Assembly: GCA_031551135.1 (NCBI GenBank)
Contig: JAVBOA010000004.1
Location: 84,963 to 148,962 of the forward strand
Direction of reading: 5' to 3'
From: JAITVM01 sp031551135
GTDB taxonomy: Bacteria > Bacillota > Clostridia > Lachnospirales > JAITVM01
Length of the DNA stretch: 64,000 nt
In this document: piece by piece, positions 42,823 to 50,829 of the stretch
Position numbering within the stretch: position 1 is the stretch's first letter
Layout of the letters: each line of letters begins with the position of its first letter
Translations under genes and position numbers: made by a program
The notes under the pieces: generated by a model
Database searches by the model: none
What the model was told of the DNA's origin: nothing
Seen by the model: only the letters and a program-made list of their open reading frames with translations

Positions 42823-42851
42823 TTTACATTTGTCTTTAATTTATATATACT
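42823..42851 (+). promoter_or_regulatory. btuF operon promoter
   Basis: TTTACA at 42823-42828, 17-bp spacer, TATACT at 42846-42851. It precedes the cobalamin riboswitch. Confidence 0.7.
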
Positions 42852-42901
42852 TATTCTGAACTGAATAATCTACAAGAAACCTAATTTTTTTTAGGGTTCT
42901 T

Positions 42902-42996
42902 AAAAACAAAAATCGGAGAAAAGGATAATTACCTTGCGGTCCCGCCACTGTTAAAGAGGTTTACCTCCCTAAGCCAGGTCGCCGAAATTTGTTTTT
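42902..42996 (+). ncRNA. Cobalamin riboswitch aptamer
   Basis: Contains the conserved B12 core GCGGTCCCGCCACTGT (42936-42951) and AAGCCAGGTCGCC (42971-42983, variant of the AAGCCAGGAGACC box). Terminal stem AAAAACAAAAATCGG (42902-42916) / CCGAAATTTGTTTTT (42982-42996). It is a compact form without the usual GGGAA segment. It precedes btuF, which fits B12 control of corrinoid uptake. Confidence 0.88.
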
Positions 42997-43117
42997 GATA
43001 CGCCATAAGTGTATCAGAAATGGACAATTACTTTACGATGGATAAAGAAATTTCTGATTTCCCGGTATATTCATATCAAAGTAATTGATATAACTATAGT
43101 GGGTTTTTTTATACCCA
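42997..43117 (+). promoter_or_regulatory. Riboswitch expression platform with interleaved stems
   Basis: GATAC/GTATC hairpin (42997-43015), then TCAGAAAT (43014-43021) pairs ATTTCTGA (43050-43057), while CAATTACTTT (43025-43034) pairs AAAGTAATTG (43078-43087). The two pairs are interleaved. A GGGT-T-run-ACCC hairpin (43100-43116) lies just before the btuF SD. Confidence 0.65.
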
Positions 43118-43132
43118 AAAATGGAGGATATT

Positions 43133-44044
43133 ATGAAAAAAAAATGGATTGTTTTATTAATTATCGCTATGCTGGGTTTTGCAGGGTGCAATTCTAAAGA
43201 TGAAACAAGTAATTCAAATTCGGAAGCAATTTTCCCGATCTCTATTAAAGATACAGAGGGTATCGAAACCATTATCGACAAATCTCCTGAAAAAATTATT
43301 TCACTGTCTCCGGGTATAACCGAAAATATCGCAGCTTTGGGCGGCCTCGAAAGATTAGTTGGACGGACAAGCTTTTGTGATTATCCGCCGGAAGTTTTAA
43401 ATATTAAAGATGTCGGCTCTTTATATCAGCCGGATGCCGAACTGATAGCTTCGCTGGAGCCGGACTTGATTATAGCAGGCGCACATACTGACCCCGAAAC
43501 CTTGAAAAATCTTAGGGATTTAGGTATGAAATGTATACGATTATACGACTCCGCAAACATCGACGGATTGTATGAAAACATTATTACAACAGGAAAGATT
43601 TTAGAAAACGAAAAAGGCGCTCAAGATAAAGTGAGCGAAATAAAAGCCAATATCGAGAAAATTGTAAATCTCGTAAAGGATGAGCCTAAACCAAAAGTAT
43701 ATTATTGCTTAGGCGCGGGAGATACGGGAGATTATACAGCCGGCGGAGATACGTTTATCAATGCAATAATCGAAATGGCGGGCGGCGAAAATATCGCTAA
43801 AGATATTACCGGCTGGTCGTATTCGAAAGAAGCCTTGATTGAAGCGAATCCCGATATTATTATCGTTGGCGCAAAAACCGGATTTTTTGAGCAATTGCCG
43901 CAAATGGACGGTTATAAAGATTTAGACGCAGTAAAAAATAACAAACTTTTTGCAATAAACGAAAATTATATCGATCGTTTTTCGGTTTATATAGATAAAG
44001 GCGTTGAAGAAATTGCCAAAATTTTTCATCCAGACAAGTTTTAG
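43133..44044 (+). CDS. btuF: Corrinoid (B12) ABC transporter substrate-binding lipoprotein
   Basis: 303 aa. Lipobox G-F-A-G-C (Cys19). Class III periplasmic-binding fold: P-E-K-I-I-S-L-S-P-G-I-T-E-N near 50, L-V-G-R-T-S-F-C-D-Y-P-P-E near 75, and E-P-D-L-I-I-A near 110. Typical of BtuF/FhuD-type proteins. The riboswitch upstream supports a corrinoid ligand over iron siderophores. ATG 43133 with TGGAGG. Confidence 0.85.
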   Translation: MKKKWIVLLIIAMLGFAGCNSKDETSNSNSEAIFPISIKDTEGIETIIDKSPEKIISLSPGITENIAALGGLERLVGRTSFCDYPPEVLNIKDVGSLYQPDAELIASLEPDLIIAGAHTDPETLKNLRDLGMKCIRLYDSANIDGLYENIITTGKILENEKGAQDKVSEIKANIEKIVNLVKDEPKPKVYYCLGAGDTGDYTAGGDTFINAIIEMAGGENIAKDITGWSYSKEALIEANPDIIIVGAKTGFFEQLPQMDGYKDLDAVKNNKLFAINENYIDRFSVYIDKGVEEIAKIFHPDKF

Positions 44045-44080
44045 ATTAAATTGAAGCGGCATTAGAACTGCAAAGCTTAC

Positions 44081-44112
44081 GGAGGTTTGGACACAAGCCT
44101 CCAAAGGCTTTT
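44081..44112 (+). terminator. Hairpin with T-run between btuF and btuC
   Basis: GGAGGTTT/AAGCCTCC stem (one G-U pair), then AAAGGC and six T. Probable partial terminator tuning the ratio of binding protein to permease. Confidence 0.55.
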
Positions 44113-44149
44113 TTCGACAGGTTGTTTAATGCTGACCGGGGTGCCTTTT

Positions 44150-45163
44150 GTGAAATCAAATTCTTTATTTAAATTAAATATTTTTCTGCTGATTTCTTTA
44201 GTATTGCTTTCCTTTGCTTCATATATCGTCGGAGTTGCAGATATATCTTTCAAAGACGCTTGCCGGGTTTTGTTTGCATTCGATACCGACTCGCTTTCGG
44301 ATATCAGCAAAAGCCATATTACGATTTTGAGGAATATCAGGCTTCCGCGCGTAATTAATTGTATCGCTGTCGGAATGGGACTGTCGGTGGTTGGTTCGGT
44401 ATTTCAGTCTTTGTTCAAAAATCCGCTTGCCGAACCGTATATTTTAGGGCTTTCGTCCGGCGCATCGCTCGGAGCCGCTATTGCGATTGTTTATTCTTTT
44501 GACTATTATTTTCTGGTTTTTTCGGGCGCAAGTATTTTGGCAATAATTTTTTCGGTCTTGACGATTGTGTTTGTGCTTTTTGCTTACGGCATAACAAAAA
44601 GAAATACGATTACTTTACTACTTATCGGCAGCAGTATCAGCCTTTTTTGTTCGAGTATCACAACGGTCTTGATTTCTATAAATCCGGATAAAATAAAAAA
44701 TATTACGCTTTGGAGTATCGGAAGTTTTTCGAATACCGGATGGCAGAAAGTTTTTATTAATCTGCCGATTGTCATAATTGGAATTATTATTATTTACTCA
44801 TTTTCAAGGGAATTGAACGCGATTTCCGTAGGTGAATCGGATGCAAAGTCTTTTGGGATTTCCGTAAAAAAATCAACATATATTTTAGTAATTACTTCGT
44901 CCATAATTGTGGCGGCTACGGTCGCTTCGGCGGGTATTATCGGATTTGTCGGCCTGATTATCCCAAATCTTGTTCGGATGATTTCGGGTGCGGATTTTAA
45001 AAAACTGCTTCCAACTTCTGTTTTGATGGGCGGAATTTTGCTTTTGTTTTGCGATACTTTAGGAAGGGTGATATTCGCTCCTTCCGAAATTCCGGTCGGT
45101 GCAATTACAGCGTTTATCGGCGCACCGTTCTTTCTTTTTATTATTTTGACTAGGAGGTCGTGA
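44150..45163 (+). CDS. btuC: Corrinoid ABC transporter permease
   Basis: 337-aa FecCD-family permease with about nine to ten transmembrane segments. Family motifs: R-L-P-R-V-I-N-C-I near 68, N-P-L-A-E-P-Y-I-L-G-L-S-S-G-A near 97, and G-F-V-G-L-I-I-P-N-L-V-R near 270, the last being the ATPase contact. GTG 44150 with GGGGTG is preferred to ATG 44129, though both are possible. It ends 1 bp before btuD, so they are translationally coupled. Confidence 0.88.
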   Translation: MKSNSLFKLNIFLLISLVLLSFASYIVGVADISFKDACRVLFAFDTDSLSDISKSHITILRNIRLPRVINCIAVGMGLSVVGSVFQSLFKNPLAEPYILGLSSGASLGAAIAIVYSFDYYFLVFSGASILAIIFSVLTIVFVLFAYGITKRNTITLLLIGSSISLFCSSITTVLISINPDKIKNITLWSIGSFSNTGWQKVFINLPIVIIGIIIIYSFSRELNAISVGESDAKSFGISVKKSTYILVITSSIIVAATVASAGIIGFVGLIIPNLVRMISGADFKKLLPTSVLMGGILLLFCDTLGRVIFAPSEIPVGAITAFIGAPFFLFIILTRRS

Positions 45164-45164
45164 A

Positions 45165-45944
45165 ATGTCTTGTATCGAAATAAAAGATTTATCTTTTAAA
45201 TATAATGGGCATGATGTTTTGAAAAATATAAATTTATTTGTACAGCCCGGGAAATTTACAGGGATTATCGGCCCGAACGGCTGCGGAAAAACAACTTTGA
45301 TGAAAAATATTTCCAACCAACTGAATATTTTAAATCAGAAAGTTTTTATAAATGACTTGGATATAAAAAAAATGAATACCCGTGAAATCGCAAAAAAAAT
45401 CGCACTCGTAAACCAAAATAATTATATCGAATTTGAGTTTACTGCGCTCGAAATTGTTTTGATGGGGCGAATCGCGCATTTAGGGCGTTTTCAAAAAGAA
45501 AGCAAAAAAGATATTGATTTTGCTTTAGAATGTATGAAAAAAACTAATACTATCGAATTTAAAGACAAATCGATCCGCAAATTGAGCGGCGGAGAATTGC
45601 AGCGTGTGATAATCGCGCGCTCTCTCTGTCAGGATACCGAAATAATCCTGCTGGACGAGCCGGTTTCGCAGTTGGATATACATCATCAATTAGAGGTTAT
45701 GACCTGCATAAAACAGCTTTGTCTTGAAGAAAACAAAACTATCGTTATGGTTTTGCACGATTTAAATTTAGCATCGCAATTTTCGGATATTATTATTTTG
45801 ATGAAAAACGGTGAAATTTTTAAGAGCGGTGCGCCGAATGAGGTTGTTAATAAATATAATATCGAATATGTTTATGATGTAAAGCCGGAAATAATTCAAA
45901 ATCCGATCACTAAAAAGCCTTTTATAATATATTATGATAATTAA
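45165..45944 (+). CDS. btuD: Corrinoid ABC transporter ATP-binding protein
   Basis: 259 aa. Walker A G-P-N-G-C-G-K-T near 34-41, Q-loop N-Q-N-N, signature L-S-G-G-E-L-Q-R near 136-143, Walker B I-I-L-L-D-E-P near 156-162, and switch His in L-H-D-L. Energises BtuC. A MITE copy starts on the base after its stop codon. Confidence 0.9.
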   Translation: MSCIEIKDLSFKYNGHDVLKNINLFVQPGKFTGIIGPNGCGKTTLMKNISNQLNILNQKVFINDLDIKKMNTREIAKKIALVNQNNYIEFEFTALEIVLMGRIAHLGRFQKESKKDIDFALECMKKTNTIEFKDKSIRKLSGGELQRVIIARSLCQDTEIILLDEPVSQLDIHHQLEVMTCIKQLCLEENKTIVMVLHDLNLASQFSDIIILMKNGEIFKSGAPNEVVNKYNIEYVYDVKPEIIQNPITKKPFIIYYDN

Positions 45945-46055
45945 TACTATTTTCATTTTGATAAGTAGAAAAAAATCTTTCACAGCGTAGCGTTTCGCGC
46001 AGGCTTCAAGCGCGAAATGAAATATTTTTTTCTATCCTTTATAATGAAAATAGTA
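45945..46055 (+). repeat. MITE copy F (111 bp)
   Basis: Starts on the base after the TAA of btuD and ends 3 bp before the zur stop on the other strand. Stem TTTCGCGC/GCGCGAAA, loop AGGCTTCAA. It fills almost the entire space between two convergent genes, where it may work as the terminator. Confidence 0.92.
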
Positions 46056-46058
46056 TAA

Positions 46059-46442
46059 TCAAAATTTAGTTTTACATTCATTGCAATAACCGAAATATTC
46101 CAAGCGGTGATTGATTATTTCAAAATCGTATTGTGTTGAAATACTTTTTTCAAAATTATGAACAGGGCAATTGAAAATTTGTTTCATTTTTTTGCAGGAA
46201 ACGCAAATTAAATAATGGCTGTGCTCATCTTTATTTATTACATAAAGCTTTTTGTCATCCGAAAAAATCCGGCTGATCAGCTTTTCGTTTTCGAGCGTGT
46301 CTACAAGCCGGTAAATAGTAGAGAGCCAGATATTAAAACCGCTTTCGTTCAGCTTTGCGCAAATATCTTTAACAGATAAAGGCGTTTTTTCGTTAGCCAA
46401 AATTTCCAAAACAGCTTGTCTGGTTTTTGTATTTTTACTCAA
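46059..46442 (-). CDS. zur: Fur-family regulator, probable zinc uptake repressor Zur
   Basis: 127 aa. Winged helix with T-R-Q-A-V-L-E-I-L and I-W-L-S-T-I-Y-R-L-V near 35-44. His-rich H-S-H-Y-L-I-C near 73. Two structural zinc pairs, C-V-S-C near 79-82 and C-N-E-C near 120-123. TTG start at 46442 with AAGGGAG. Its first 8 bases overlap the end of znuB, so it is cotranscribed with the zinc importer. Confidence 0.87.
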   Translation of the reverse strand: MSKNTKTRQAVLEILANEKTPLSVKDICAKLNESGFNIWLSTIYRLVDTLENEKLISRIFSDDKKLYVINKDEHSHYLICVSCKKMKQIFNCPVHNFEKSISTQYDFEIINHRLEYFGYCNECKTKF

Positions 46443-47250
46443 TATTATATCTCCCTTTTTTTATTTCTTTGAAAAAAATGATTACAATAAGAACTGCAAC
46501 TCCGATTATAACAATTGTTCCGCCGGTTTTAAGCCCCGAATAAAATGAAATAAAAAGCCCGGATATCGTAAAAAACATAGCGAATATTATCGAGTAAATC
46601 AAATTTGTAAAATATGATTTGCTGATTTGCAAAGAGCAGGCTACGGGAATTATTAAAAGTGACGAAATAACCAAAGCTCCGACGGTTCGGGACGAAATCG
46701 AAACAACAACCGAAGTAATCACCGTGATTAAAATATTTATAAAATTCGTATTGATGGAAGCTATTTTCGCGGCTTCCTCGTCGAAAGTAATATATAAAAT
46801 TTCCCGATAATATAATGCGCAAACAACGATAACAACAATAGCCATCAGCATAACGCCGATTAATTCGCCGTCTGAAACGCTCACTATACTGCCGAACATA
46901 AATCCATCCAAGTCTTTCGCTTCTTTGACAAATCCCGATAAAATCGCAACCATTCCGATGCTGAAGGAAGTGATTATACTCGTCGCAATTTCCGAATATC
47001 TTGCGAAATAATGCCGTAAAAGCTCTATCAAAAGTGCCGCAATAACAGAAGCGATAACTGCGAAAAAAATCGGATTTTTTTGGATAATTAGCCCGACGCA
47101 AACCCCGGCCAAGCAAGAATGAGAAAGAGCATCACCGATATTCGAAAGCCTTTTTAAAACAACAATATTCCCTACCAAAGGCGCGATTATAGAAATCGCC
47201 AAAGCTATCAAAAAAGCGTTCAGCATAAATTCATATGCAAAAATCCTCAT
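46435..47250 (-). CDS. znuB: Zinc ABC transporter permease
   Basis: 271 aa with about eight transmembrane segments; ABC-3 (ZnuB/TroC) family. Motifs: N-A-F-L-I-A-L near 10, L-S-N-I-G-D-A-L-S-H-S-C-L-A-G-V near 33-48, and S-S-R-T-V-G-A-L-V-I-S-S-L-L near 188. It overlaps znuC by 4 bp and zur by 8 bp. Confidence 0.9.
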   Translation of the reverse strand: MRIFAYEFMLNAFLIALAISIIAPLVGNIVVLKRLSNIGDALSHSCLAGVCVGLIIQKNPIFFAVIASVIAALLIELLRHYFARYSEIATSIITSFSIGMVAILSGFVKEAKDLDGFMFGSIVSVSDGELIGVMLMAIVVIVVCALYYREILYITFDEEAAKIASINTNFINILITVITSVVVSISSRTVGALVISSLLIIPVACSLQISKSYFTNLIYSIIFAMFFTISGLFISFYSGLKTGGTIVIIGVAVLIVIIFFKEIKKGRYNIE

Positions 47251-47900
47251 TTTTCCACCTCTCTAATTTCCATATCTCCGCCTTTTTTTATAATAATCAG
47301 CTTATTTGCATATTTCTCAAATATTTCATAATCATGAGTAACAACGAGCATTGTAATATTATTTTCTTTGTTCAGTTTATCCAGAACCTCGACAATAATC
47401 TCAACATTATTTTGGTCAACTCCGGCCGTCGGCTCGTCCAGAAAAATTATTTCGGGGTCATTCAAAACGGCTTTTGCGATAAATGTTCGCTGCTGCTGTC
47501 CGCCCGATAGCCTGCCGATTTTTTTATTCTTTTGGCTTGAAAGCCCGACAGTTTCTAAAATCGAATTTATTTTATTTTTGGCTTGTTTGCCAAGAAAAAG
47601 ATTTCGAAATCCTTTATTATAAGCTCCAAGTTTTACAATTTCATAAACCGTTGCAGGAAAATCCTGATTGAAACTCGTTGCTTTTTGGTTTATATAGGAG
47701 ATTTTATTGCTTTTTAATTCTATTGCGCCCGAATACGCTTTCTCCAGACCCAGCAATAATTTAAAAAGCGTAGTTTTACCGCATCCGTTTTCGCCGACAA
47801 TACATATAAAATCGCCTTTGTTGACTGTCAAATTTATATTTTTAAAAATATTTTTATCGTTATACGAAAACGATAAATTATCAATTTTTATTATCTCCAA
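47247..47900 (-). CDS. znuC: Zinc ABC transporter ATP-binding protein
   Basis: 217 aa. Walker A G-E-N-G-C-G-K-T near 36-43, signature L-S-G-G-Q-Q-Q-R near 135-142, Walker B I-I-F-L-D-E-P-T near 155-162. Start TTG at 47900, preceded by AAAAGGG and 9 nt. The upstream frame open to 47963 is not needed. No clear copy of the znuA palindrome was found in the 100 bp upstream. Confidence 0.88.
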   Translation of the reverse strand: MEIIKIDNLSFSYNDKNIFKNINLTVNKGDFICIVGENGCGKTTLFKLLLGLEKAYSGAIELKSNKISYINQKATSFNQDFPATVYEIVKLGAYNKGFRNLFLGKQAKNKINSILETVGLSSQKNKKIGRLSGGQQQRTFIAKAVLNDPEIIFLDEPTAGVDQNNVEIIVEVLDKLNKENNITMLVVTHDYEIFEKYANKLIIIKKGGDMEIREVEK

Positions 47901-48023
47901 AATATACAACCCTTTTATAAATATATTTTCGAAAAATCTTGCTTTGAATTTTTTACGGCACAAAATTTATTTCGAGTATACCAATTTTAAAAGGGATTGT
48001 CCATATCGCGAAATAATTCTAAT

Positions 48024-48053
48024 CAAAAAAACGGCGTGTTTACGCCGCTTTTG
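48024..48053 (-). terminator. Terminator after the ferredoxin gene
   Basis: Minus strand: AAAAGCGGCGT, loop, ACGCCGTTTTTTT. Similar short GGCGT/ACGCC terminators recur at 49386 and 55144. Confidence 0.75.
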
Positions 48054-48066
48054 AATTAAAATTTCG

Positions 48067-48252
48067 TCATTCAATAGAAATGACCGAAACCGGACAGCCT
48101 TCCACTGCCTCTTTGACTTGATCTTCGTTGTCTTTTGTGACCTTTCCGTGTACTTCCGCCAGCCCGTCGTCTGCCATTCGAAATACCTCCGGGCAAGTGT
48201 CCGGACAAAGTCCGCAAGATATACACCCGTCTCTATCTATTACCGCTTGCAT
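48067..48252 (-). CDS. Ferredoxin with one [4Fe-4S] cluster
   Basis: 61 aa. C-I-S-C-G-L-C-P-D-T-C-P at 10-21 and a final Cys in G-C-P-V near 53, giving the four ligands of a monocluster ferredoxin. Acidic. Electron carrier for anaerobic metabolism. ATG with TAGGAGGT. Confidence 0.92.
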   Translation of the reverse strand: MQAVIDRDGCISCGLCPDTCPEVFRMADDGLAEVHGKVTKDNEDQVKEAVEGCPVSVISIE

Positions 48253-48352
48253 AATCTGACCTCCTAAAATCTGAAAATATAGTCGCCTTCTATTATTGTC
48301 AGAAATATTTGTAAATATACTATTTTTGGTGAATATAAAAAACGTCTTTTCA

Positions 48353-48394
48353 TACTATTTTCATTATAAAGGATAGAAAAAAATGAAAATAGTA
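48353..48394. repeat. Internally deleted MITE copy (42 bp)
   Basis: TACTATTTTCATTATAAAGG, TAGAAAAAAA, then TGAAAATAGTA: left arm joined to the right end. It is 7 bp from the next copy. Confidence 0.8.
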
Positions 48395-48401
48395 TTAGTT
48401 A

Positions 48402-48502
48402 TTCTATTTTCAATATAAAGGATTGAAAAAAAATTTCATTTCGCGCTAGAAACATTGCGCGAAATGAAATTTTTTTTCTACGTTATCAAAATGAAAATAG
48501 TA
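48402..48502 (-). repeat. MITE copy G (101 bp)
   Basis: Subfamily 1. The central part is simplified to AAATTTCATTTCGCGC, loop TAGAAACATT, GCGCGAAATGAAATTT, making one 16-bp perfect stem; the GCTCCGCTGTG segment of other copies is missing. Confidence 0.88.
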
Positions 48503-48668
48503 GTATATTACAAAATATTAAAAATCAAATAAAATTTGACGATACATATTTGAATAAAATGTAATTATTTGAACATTATAATTAATATGTTTCGATATAT
48601 CAAAGATTTATCGACTAGGCGGTTAAAAATTAACCGCAAAAATATTGAATGAGACGGTGATTAAACAA

Positions 48669-49343
48669 ATGAATATGTCTGTTGACTCAGCATATAACGA
48701 ATTACTATCAGATATACTGGGAAAACTTAGTGTACAGGTTGAATTTGGCAATTCCGGGCGGAAGCGGCTCAGCAGGGCTGTGGTTTCGATAGATGATAAA
48801 TCTACTTCGAGCTTAGACAATTCTGTTCCGGTTGAAAAAATCAACAATTTTTCAAATATTTTAAAAACATATGTGGAAAACGATAGTTCAGAATCGATCG
48901 ATATTGAGAAACGAATAAACAACGCGATAATTAATTCTTCAGAGCAATATGATGTCGACCCAAATTTAATAAAAGCGGTGATTAAACAGGAAAGTAATTT
49001 TGACCCTAACTCGGTTTCAAAATCCGGTGCTATGGGGCTTATGCAATTAATGCCGAAAACGGCAGAATATTTAGGGGTCAAAGACCCTTATAATATCGAG
49101 GAGAATATTCTTGGCGGAACATCTTATCTTCGTGAAATGTTGGATAAATTCAACGGAGATATAAACCTTGCGCTGGCTGCATACAACGCCGGGCCGGGCG
49201 CTGTGCAAAAATATCAGGGGATTCCGCCTTATAAAGAAACTCAAAACTATGTTCCGAAAGTTTTAAGCTATAAGCAAAAATATTTGACGGAACAGTATCA
49301 AAAGAATACGGCTGAGTTTATTGATACAAAAAAAGCTCAGTGA
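48669..49343 (+). CDS. Lytic transglycosylase (Slt/FlgJ-type)
   Basis: 224 aa. C-terminal SLT domain at about 95-205: catalytic Glu in V-I-K-Q-E-S-N-F near 111, G-A-M-G-L-M-Q-L-M-P near 127, and A-A-Y-N-A-G-P-G-A-V near 175. No signal peptide or TM segment, as in transglycosylases of Firmicutes flagellar or sporulation loci. ATG 48669 has GACGGTG upstream and is chosen over ATG 48645, which has no SD. Confidence 0.83.
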   Translation: MNMSVDSAYNELLSDILGKLSVQVEFGNSGRKRLSRAVVSIDDKSTSSLDNSVPVEKINNFSNILKTYVENDSSESIDIEKRINNAIINSSEQYDVDPNLIKAVIKQESNFDPNSVSKSGAMGLMQLMPKTAEYLGVKDPYNIEENILGGTSYLREMLDKFNGDINLALAAYNAGPGAVQKYQGIPPYKETQNYVPKVLSYKQKYLTEQYQKNTAEFIDTKKAQ

Positions 49344-49366
49344 TTATCTTTATAATGAAAATAGTA
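49344..49366. repeat. Right-end MITE fragment
   Basis: TTATCTTTATAATGAAAATAGTA directly follows the transglycosylase stop and equals the family right end. The rest of the element is missing. Confidence 0.65.
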
Positions 49367-49385
49367 TAAAATGGCGAAATAAATA

Positions 49386-49433
49386 GTAAAAGCAAAAGAA
49401 ACGGCTTTAACACGCCGTTTCTTTTGCTTTTAC
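49386..49433. terminator. 20-bp perfect hairpin between convergent genes
   Basis: The arm at 49386-49405 and its complement at 49414-49433 form a perfect 20-bp stem with an 8-nt loop, ending in T-rich sequence. It overlaps the last codon and stop of the MFS gene. Bidirectional terminator. Confidence 0.85.
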
Positions 49434-50701
49434 TGCAAATGAATTTCTTTTTTTATAAAATTATAATAGAATACCGAGCCGCCGGCGATAAACAAAAGAA
49501 TAATGCTGAAAACGCCGTAACGGGTATCGCCGAAAATTTTTGCGGTGATTCCCAAAAGCGTCGGCCCGACGATTGCGGCGAACTTTCCGAAAATATTGTA
49601 AAATCCGAAAAATTGATTAGATTTTTCTTTGGGAATCAATTTTCCGAAAAACGAACGGCTGAGCGATTGAATTCCTCCTTGCGAAGTTCCGATAAGCATA
49701 GCGATTATCCAAAAATCCAATTTGGTTCGCAGAAACAAGGCGTATACGCAAACAACACAATAAACTAAAATTGCGGTGAAAATCATTTTATGTGCGCCGA
49801 ATTTTTCGGCTAAATGCGCATAAATTATCGCAAAAGGAAAAGCGACAAATTGTGTTACAAGCAGAACAATCAATAAAGTTGTGCTGTCAATATTCAAATC
49901 CGTTCCGTAAGAAGTTGCCATTTTTATGATGGTATCAACGCCGTCGATATAGAAAAAATAGGCTAATAAAAATAAAAATGCCGTTTTGTATTCCATAATA
50001 TTTTTAAAAGTTGCGTACATTCTTTCAAAAGATTTTTTGATATAGTTCGGCTCTTTTTCAATAAAATTTTTCTGGTGCACATTTTTAATCATAGGGATTG
50101 TGAAAATTCCCCACCAAATTGCAGTGATTACAAACGATACTTTCATTGCAGAATCCGTAGTCAGAAAAAATCTGCCTTTTAAGGTTTCGGCTAAAATAAC
50201 CAAAGCCATACAAATAATAAACGGAATTGTACTTCCGATATATCCGAAAGCAAAACCAAATGTAGAAATCCTGTCCATATCTTTTTCTTCAGAAACATCG
50301 GTCAAAAACGAGTCATAAAAAATATTAGAACCCGAAAATCCCAAAGTTGTGATTATGTACATCAGTAATAATAAAAATGATGATTGCGAAGGAATGATTG
50401 CGAGTAAAGCTGTCGAGATAACGCCTAGCAATACGAAAAAATTAAAAAATTTCTTTTTAAAGCCTTTATAATCCGCTATTGTTCCGAGTATCGGCGAAAT
50501 AATAAACAAAAGTACCGTAGCGATAGAATTTGCAAAGCCGATATTCGCAGTGGAGTCTGTTCCCGAAATCCCCTGCTTGTCCGCTATCGCTTTATAAAAA
50601 ATAGGAAAAATCGTTGAAGTTATAACCATAGAATAAGCGGAATTAGCCCAATCATACAATATCCATGATCTTTGTTCTTTGGATACCTTAGCCAAAATCA
50701 T
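49430..50701 (-). CDS. MFS transporter, UMF1/Atg22-like
   Basis: 423 aa with about 12 transmembrane segments. The start L-Y-D-W-A-N-S-A-Y near 15-23 and the S-P-I-L-G-T-I-A-D-Y-K-G segment near 68-79 are typical of the UMF1 family. Membrane permease of unknown substrate (amino acids in the eukaryotic relative). ATG with AAGGAGCTG. Confidence 0.83.
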   Translation of the reverse strand: MILAKVSKEQRSWILYDWANSAYSMVITSTIFPIFYKAIADKQGISGTDSTANIGFANSIATVLLFIISPILGTIADYKGFKKKFFNFFVLLGVISTALLAIIPSQSSFLLLLMYIITTLGFSGSNIFYDSFLTDVSEEKDMDRISTFGFAFGYIGSTIPFIICMALVILAETLKGRFFLTTDSAMKVSFVITAIWWGIFTIPMIKNVHQKNFIEKEPNYIKKSFERMYATFKNIMEYKTAFLFLLAYFFYIDGVDTIIKMATSYGTDLNIDSTTLLIVLLVTQFVAFPFAIIYAHLAEKFGAHKMIFTAILVYCVVCVYALFLRTKLDFWIIAMLIGTSQGGIQSLSRSFFGKLIPKEKSNQFFGFYNIFGKFAAIVGPTLLGITAKIFGDTRYGVFSIILLFIAGGSVFYYNFIKKEIHLQ

Positions 50702-50718
50702 CAGCTCCTTTTTATTTA

Positions 50719-50829
50719 TACTATTTCCCTTTTAAAGAATAGAAAAAAATATTTCATTCCGCACTTGAAGCGTTGTGCGGAACGCTTCGCTGTGAAAATT
50801 TTTTTCTACAAATCAAATGGGAATTAGTA
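50719..50829 (-). repeat. MITE copy I (111 bp)
   Basis: Subfamily 2, with a third stem variant TTCCGCAC/GTGCGGAA. Its end abuts the stop codon (minus strand) of the phosphodiesterase gene at 50830 with no bases between. Confidence 0.9.

Larger units (their letters stand above)
48253..48668. other. Gap between ferredoxin and lytic transglycosylase genes
   Basis: No gene. It holds two MITE copies back to back (48353-48394, 48402-48502) and AT-rich sequence that must contain both divergent promoters. Confidence 0.6.

Noticed and set aside
46529..47116. 195-codon minus-strand frame
   Set aside because: Lies out of frame inside znuB, no SD, composition rich in Phe/Tyr/Arg as expected of a shadow frame.
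11530..50829. Repeats as a CRISPR array
   Set aside because: Copies are kilobases apart, inverted in orientation and have no uniform spacers; no cas genes.
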